Source: RGIG3872 sp045660245 (lineage in GTDB: Bacteria; Bacillota; Clostridia; Christensenellales; UBA1242). From it: a stretch of 6,503 bases of DNA. Location: the NCBI GenBank assembly GCA_045660245.1, contig JAZRDJ010000004.1:1-6503 (forward strand). Reading direction: 5' to 3'. The position numbers and the translations under genes were made by a program. The notes under the pieces were generated by a model. It made no database searches. It worked only from the letters and a program-made list of their open reading frames with translations, and was not told the origin of the DNA. Below are positions 6,218-6,503 of this stretch, in pieces; the first letter of the stretch is position 1, and every line of letters starts with the position of its first letter.

Positions 6218-6503
6218 CGTCATTATTTTCTTGATGTTGAGCGGTTTGGCTCAGATCCAAGAGTTCATGATAGAGGTGGCTAGAAATTCTTTTTACCTTT
6301 TGCTTTTTCATGTAATTATCAAACACGTTCATGCAATAGTCAATATCATCAGAAAGAGTGTTTGCTGTGTGTGTGTTGTAGAGTAGTCTCGTGCGATCAA
6401 TGAATGAAAACATGATTGCTTCTCCGTGACTGCCATATTTTTTATTGATTGGTTTCACGACTGAAGTGACGAGATCAAAATGTGGATATAAATTTCCAAA
6501 CCA
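6210..6503 (-). CDS. Unrecognised protein, C-terminal 97 residues only (partial)
   Basis: The reading frame is open from the right edge of the window to the TAA at 6212-6210, so the true start lies beyond 6503. A GTG at 6458-6456 could be taken as a start, but the frame continues upstream without a stop through 15 further codons (beginning WFGNLYPHFDLVTS) and no Shine-Dalgarno precedes the GTG. The visible part is soluble and mixed in charge, with a probable helical segment DDIDYCMNVFDNYMKKQK, a Lys/Arg patch (KKQKVKR), and an acidic, Gln/Asn-rich C-terminus. There is no membrane segment and no motif I can assign. It converges on the YhhN-family gene and probably shares its terminator. Codon use resembles the rest of the window. 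Confidence 0.7.
   Translation of the reverse strand, partial: WFGNLYPHFDLVTSVVKPINKKYGSHGEAIMFSFIDRTRLLYNTHTANTLSDDIDYCMNVFDNYMKKQKVKRISSHLYHELLDLSQTAQHQENNDEK

Noticed and set aside
1..6503. CRISPR array, tRNA or rRNA genes, transposase, phage or toxin-antitoxin genes
   Set aside because: No regularly spaced repeats, cloverleaf, rRNA-like conserved blocks or matching protein motifs were seen on either strand.

Overview
The window looks like chromosome of a low-GC, endospore-forming Bacillota (Firmicutes), probably a Clostridia-like anaerobe. The main evidence is a full-length, confidently recognised spoIVA (spore coat basement-layer ATPase). AT-rich sequence, strong Shine-Dalgarno sites, intrinsic hairpin-plus-T-tract terminators and a sigma-A type promoter fit this. 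No species can be named from the sequence alone.

Layout, left to right: (1) 32-2203 (+), a large secreted protein with a signal peptide, an N-terminal beta-helix-like repeat region, two DxDxDG-like putative calcium loops and a very tyrosine-rich C-terminus; it ends at a clear terminator. (2) 2336-3817 (+), spoIVA, apparently a single-gene transcription unit. (3) 3811-3940, a 130-bp imperfect palindrome whose arm begins inside the last codons of spoIVA. It contains a strong terminator hairpin with a GCAA tetraloop and resembles a miniature inverted-repeat element. (4) 4036-5211 (-), a membrane-anchored family 18 glycoside hydrolase (chitinase-like), converging on spoIVA. (5) 5212-5416, a divergent control region with a near-consensus sigma-A promoter (TTGACT, 17 bp, TATAAT) facing right, a roughly 110-nt leader that can fold into three nested stems, and a weaker sigma-E-like promoter facing left that would make the hydrolase transcript leaderless. 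(6) 5417-6154 (+), a YhhN/TMEM86-family membrane protein (lysoplasmalogenase family). (7) a terminator that could act in both directions, and (8) 6210-6503 (-), the C-terminal 97 residues of an unrecognised gene that starts beyond the window.

The genes do not form one operon: each has its own boundaries and the orientations alternate. The plausible common theme is the cell envelope (spore coat morphogenesis, an exported sugar-polymer hydrolase, ether-lipid metabolism, a large surface protein), but functional cooperation is inference. No known defence, CRISPR or transposase system is visible. The least-explained elements are the palindrome at the spoIVA stop codon, the folded leader before the YhhN gene, and the tyrosine-rich tail of the secreted protein.
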